Origin: Mesostigma viride
Lineage: Eukaryota > Streptophyta > Mesostigmatophyceae > Mesostigmatales > Mesostigmataceae
NCBI GenBank assembly: GCA_009746045.1
Contig: RPFO01000076.1
Coordinates: forward strand, 4,065,433 to 4,129,432
Length of the DNA stretch: 64,000 nt
Direction: 5' to 3'
The notes below the pieces were generated by a model that ran no database searches, was not told the origin of the DNA, and saw nothing but the letters and a program-made list of their open reading frames with translations. The translations under genes and the position numbers were made by a program. This document shows, in pieces, positions 63,487-64,000 of the stretch (positions are counted from its first letter, which is position 1; the number at the start of each line of letters is the position of its first letter).

Positions 63487-64000
63487 ATCGGGGAAGGGAG
63501 CCCACTCCCTTCAAGCGAAGGGTATACAAATACTGTAGCTTGGCTCATGTGCTATCCAGACCTTGGCCTCGTTGCCTTCTCCCTAGGCTTCCCTTAGTCA
63601 CGCATCAAACCGGGTATCCGCTGGAGCCCACCCTATATAGTGATTCGAGGCGGGCGCGCACGATCGGGGGCACGATCGGACGGCGGGCGCGCACGATCCT
63701 AGCCACAGCGATCGGGGGCACGATCCTGGGCACTAGCGATCGGAGGGGGCCGCGCTCGAGTAGGGACTCTCCCCACGGATAGGCCTGTCCCGGCAGGATT
63801 TGTTTCCTTAGGTCGCCCAAGTGTCCAGCTCTAAGACCTTGGTCCCTAACTATCTACCGGGCCGAAGAACCCGGGCGGGCGTAAGGCCCTCCTATTCTAC
63901 CGAGGAATCCCTCGGTCGGGCCTAGAGCCCTGAGATGGAACATAGGTTCATGAGCTGGTCCCGCCAGGCCTTAACCCCTCATTGGTCTTGCAGCCGATTT
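63487..64000 (-). other. 3' internal region of Gy2
   Basis: GC-rich and probably non-coding. Next to the tract is a hairpin (GGGAGCCCACTCCC), in the position of GGTAGTCCCTACC in Gy1 (40325-40338). Irregular repeats of GCACGATC and GATCGGGGGCACGATC occupy 63655-63740. A 71-codon minus-strand frame at 63605-63820 comes from this repeat and is not supported as a gene. Confidence 0.55.

Overview
This is eukaryotic nuclear DNA from a repeat-rich genome. The evidence is GT-AG-like splice junctions, AATAAA signals, tRNA-type Pol III B boxes, microsatellites, and nested Ty1/copia-like and Ty3/gypsy-like LTR retrotransposons. A PHD-finger ORF and the general style of the elements suggest an alga or related protist, but no species can be assigned. 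Almost nothing looks like an ordinary single-copy host gene.

Layout. 1-3957: a broken PHD-finger ORF (minus strand) and a 95-bp duplication. 3958-12450: copia-like element A (plus strand), with an 881-bp palindromic insertion at 10737-11617. 12456-14858: a LINE ORF1-like pseudogene and simple repeats. 14859-18233: element B, 3'-truncated. 18234-21090: foldback DNA, a solo palindromic element, and the C-terminal part of a minus-strand gene (called H here). 21091-39280: element D (minus strand) splits gene H and itself contains the complete young element C (23444-33228, plus strand). C in turn carries a 1295-bp palindromic element. 39718 to beyond 62769: a gypsy-like element (Gy1, minus strand) split by copia-like element E (40950-59854, minus strand), which is split by copia-like element G (50205-58735, plus strand). 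62770-64000: the 3' LTR and adjacent part of a second gypsy-like element (Gy2) that cuts into the Gy1 integrase. Matching or near-matching 5-bp target duplications support the order of insertion for A, C, D, E, G and two palindromic elements.

The copia-like elements are unusual in several shared ways. Their LTRs start AGTTAG and end (in most) CTAACT, not TG...CA. They carry an extra conserved protein (ORF0) upstream of gag. In A/B/C/E, gag and pol lie in one frame separated only by TGA followed by CTA. The pol order reads integrase, then a retropepsin-like domain (DTN/DTQ), then RT and RNase H, and the RT catalytic box is HGDD. The ten or eleven bases just after the 5' LTR (the primer-binding position) are exactly complementary to a site in the element's own 3' UTR. 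The pair covaries between copies (A and D versus C and E) and recurs with a different sequence in G. This suggests a cis-encoded primer or genome cyclisation.

The palindromic elements (two families plus one solo) have the same AGTTA...TAACT ends and 5-bp target duplications. Their LTR-like units are perfect or near-perfect palindromes, and their cores hold a tRNA T-arm/B-box sequence. They look like a non-autonomous family moved by the copia-like machinery. This is inference, but it is the most distinctive system in the window.
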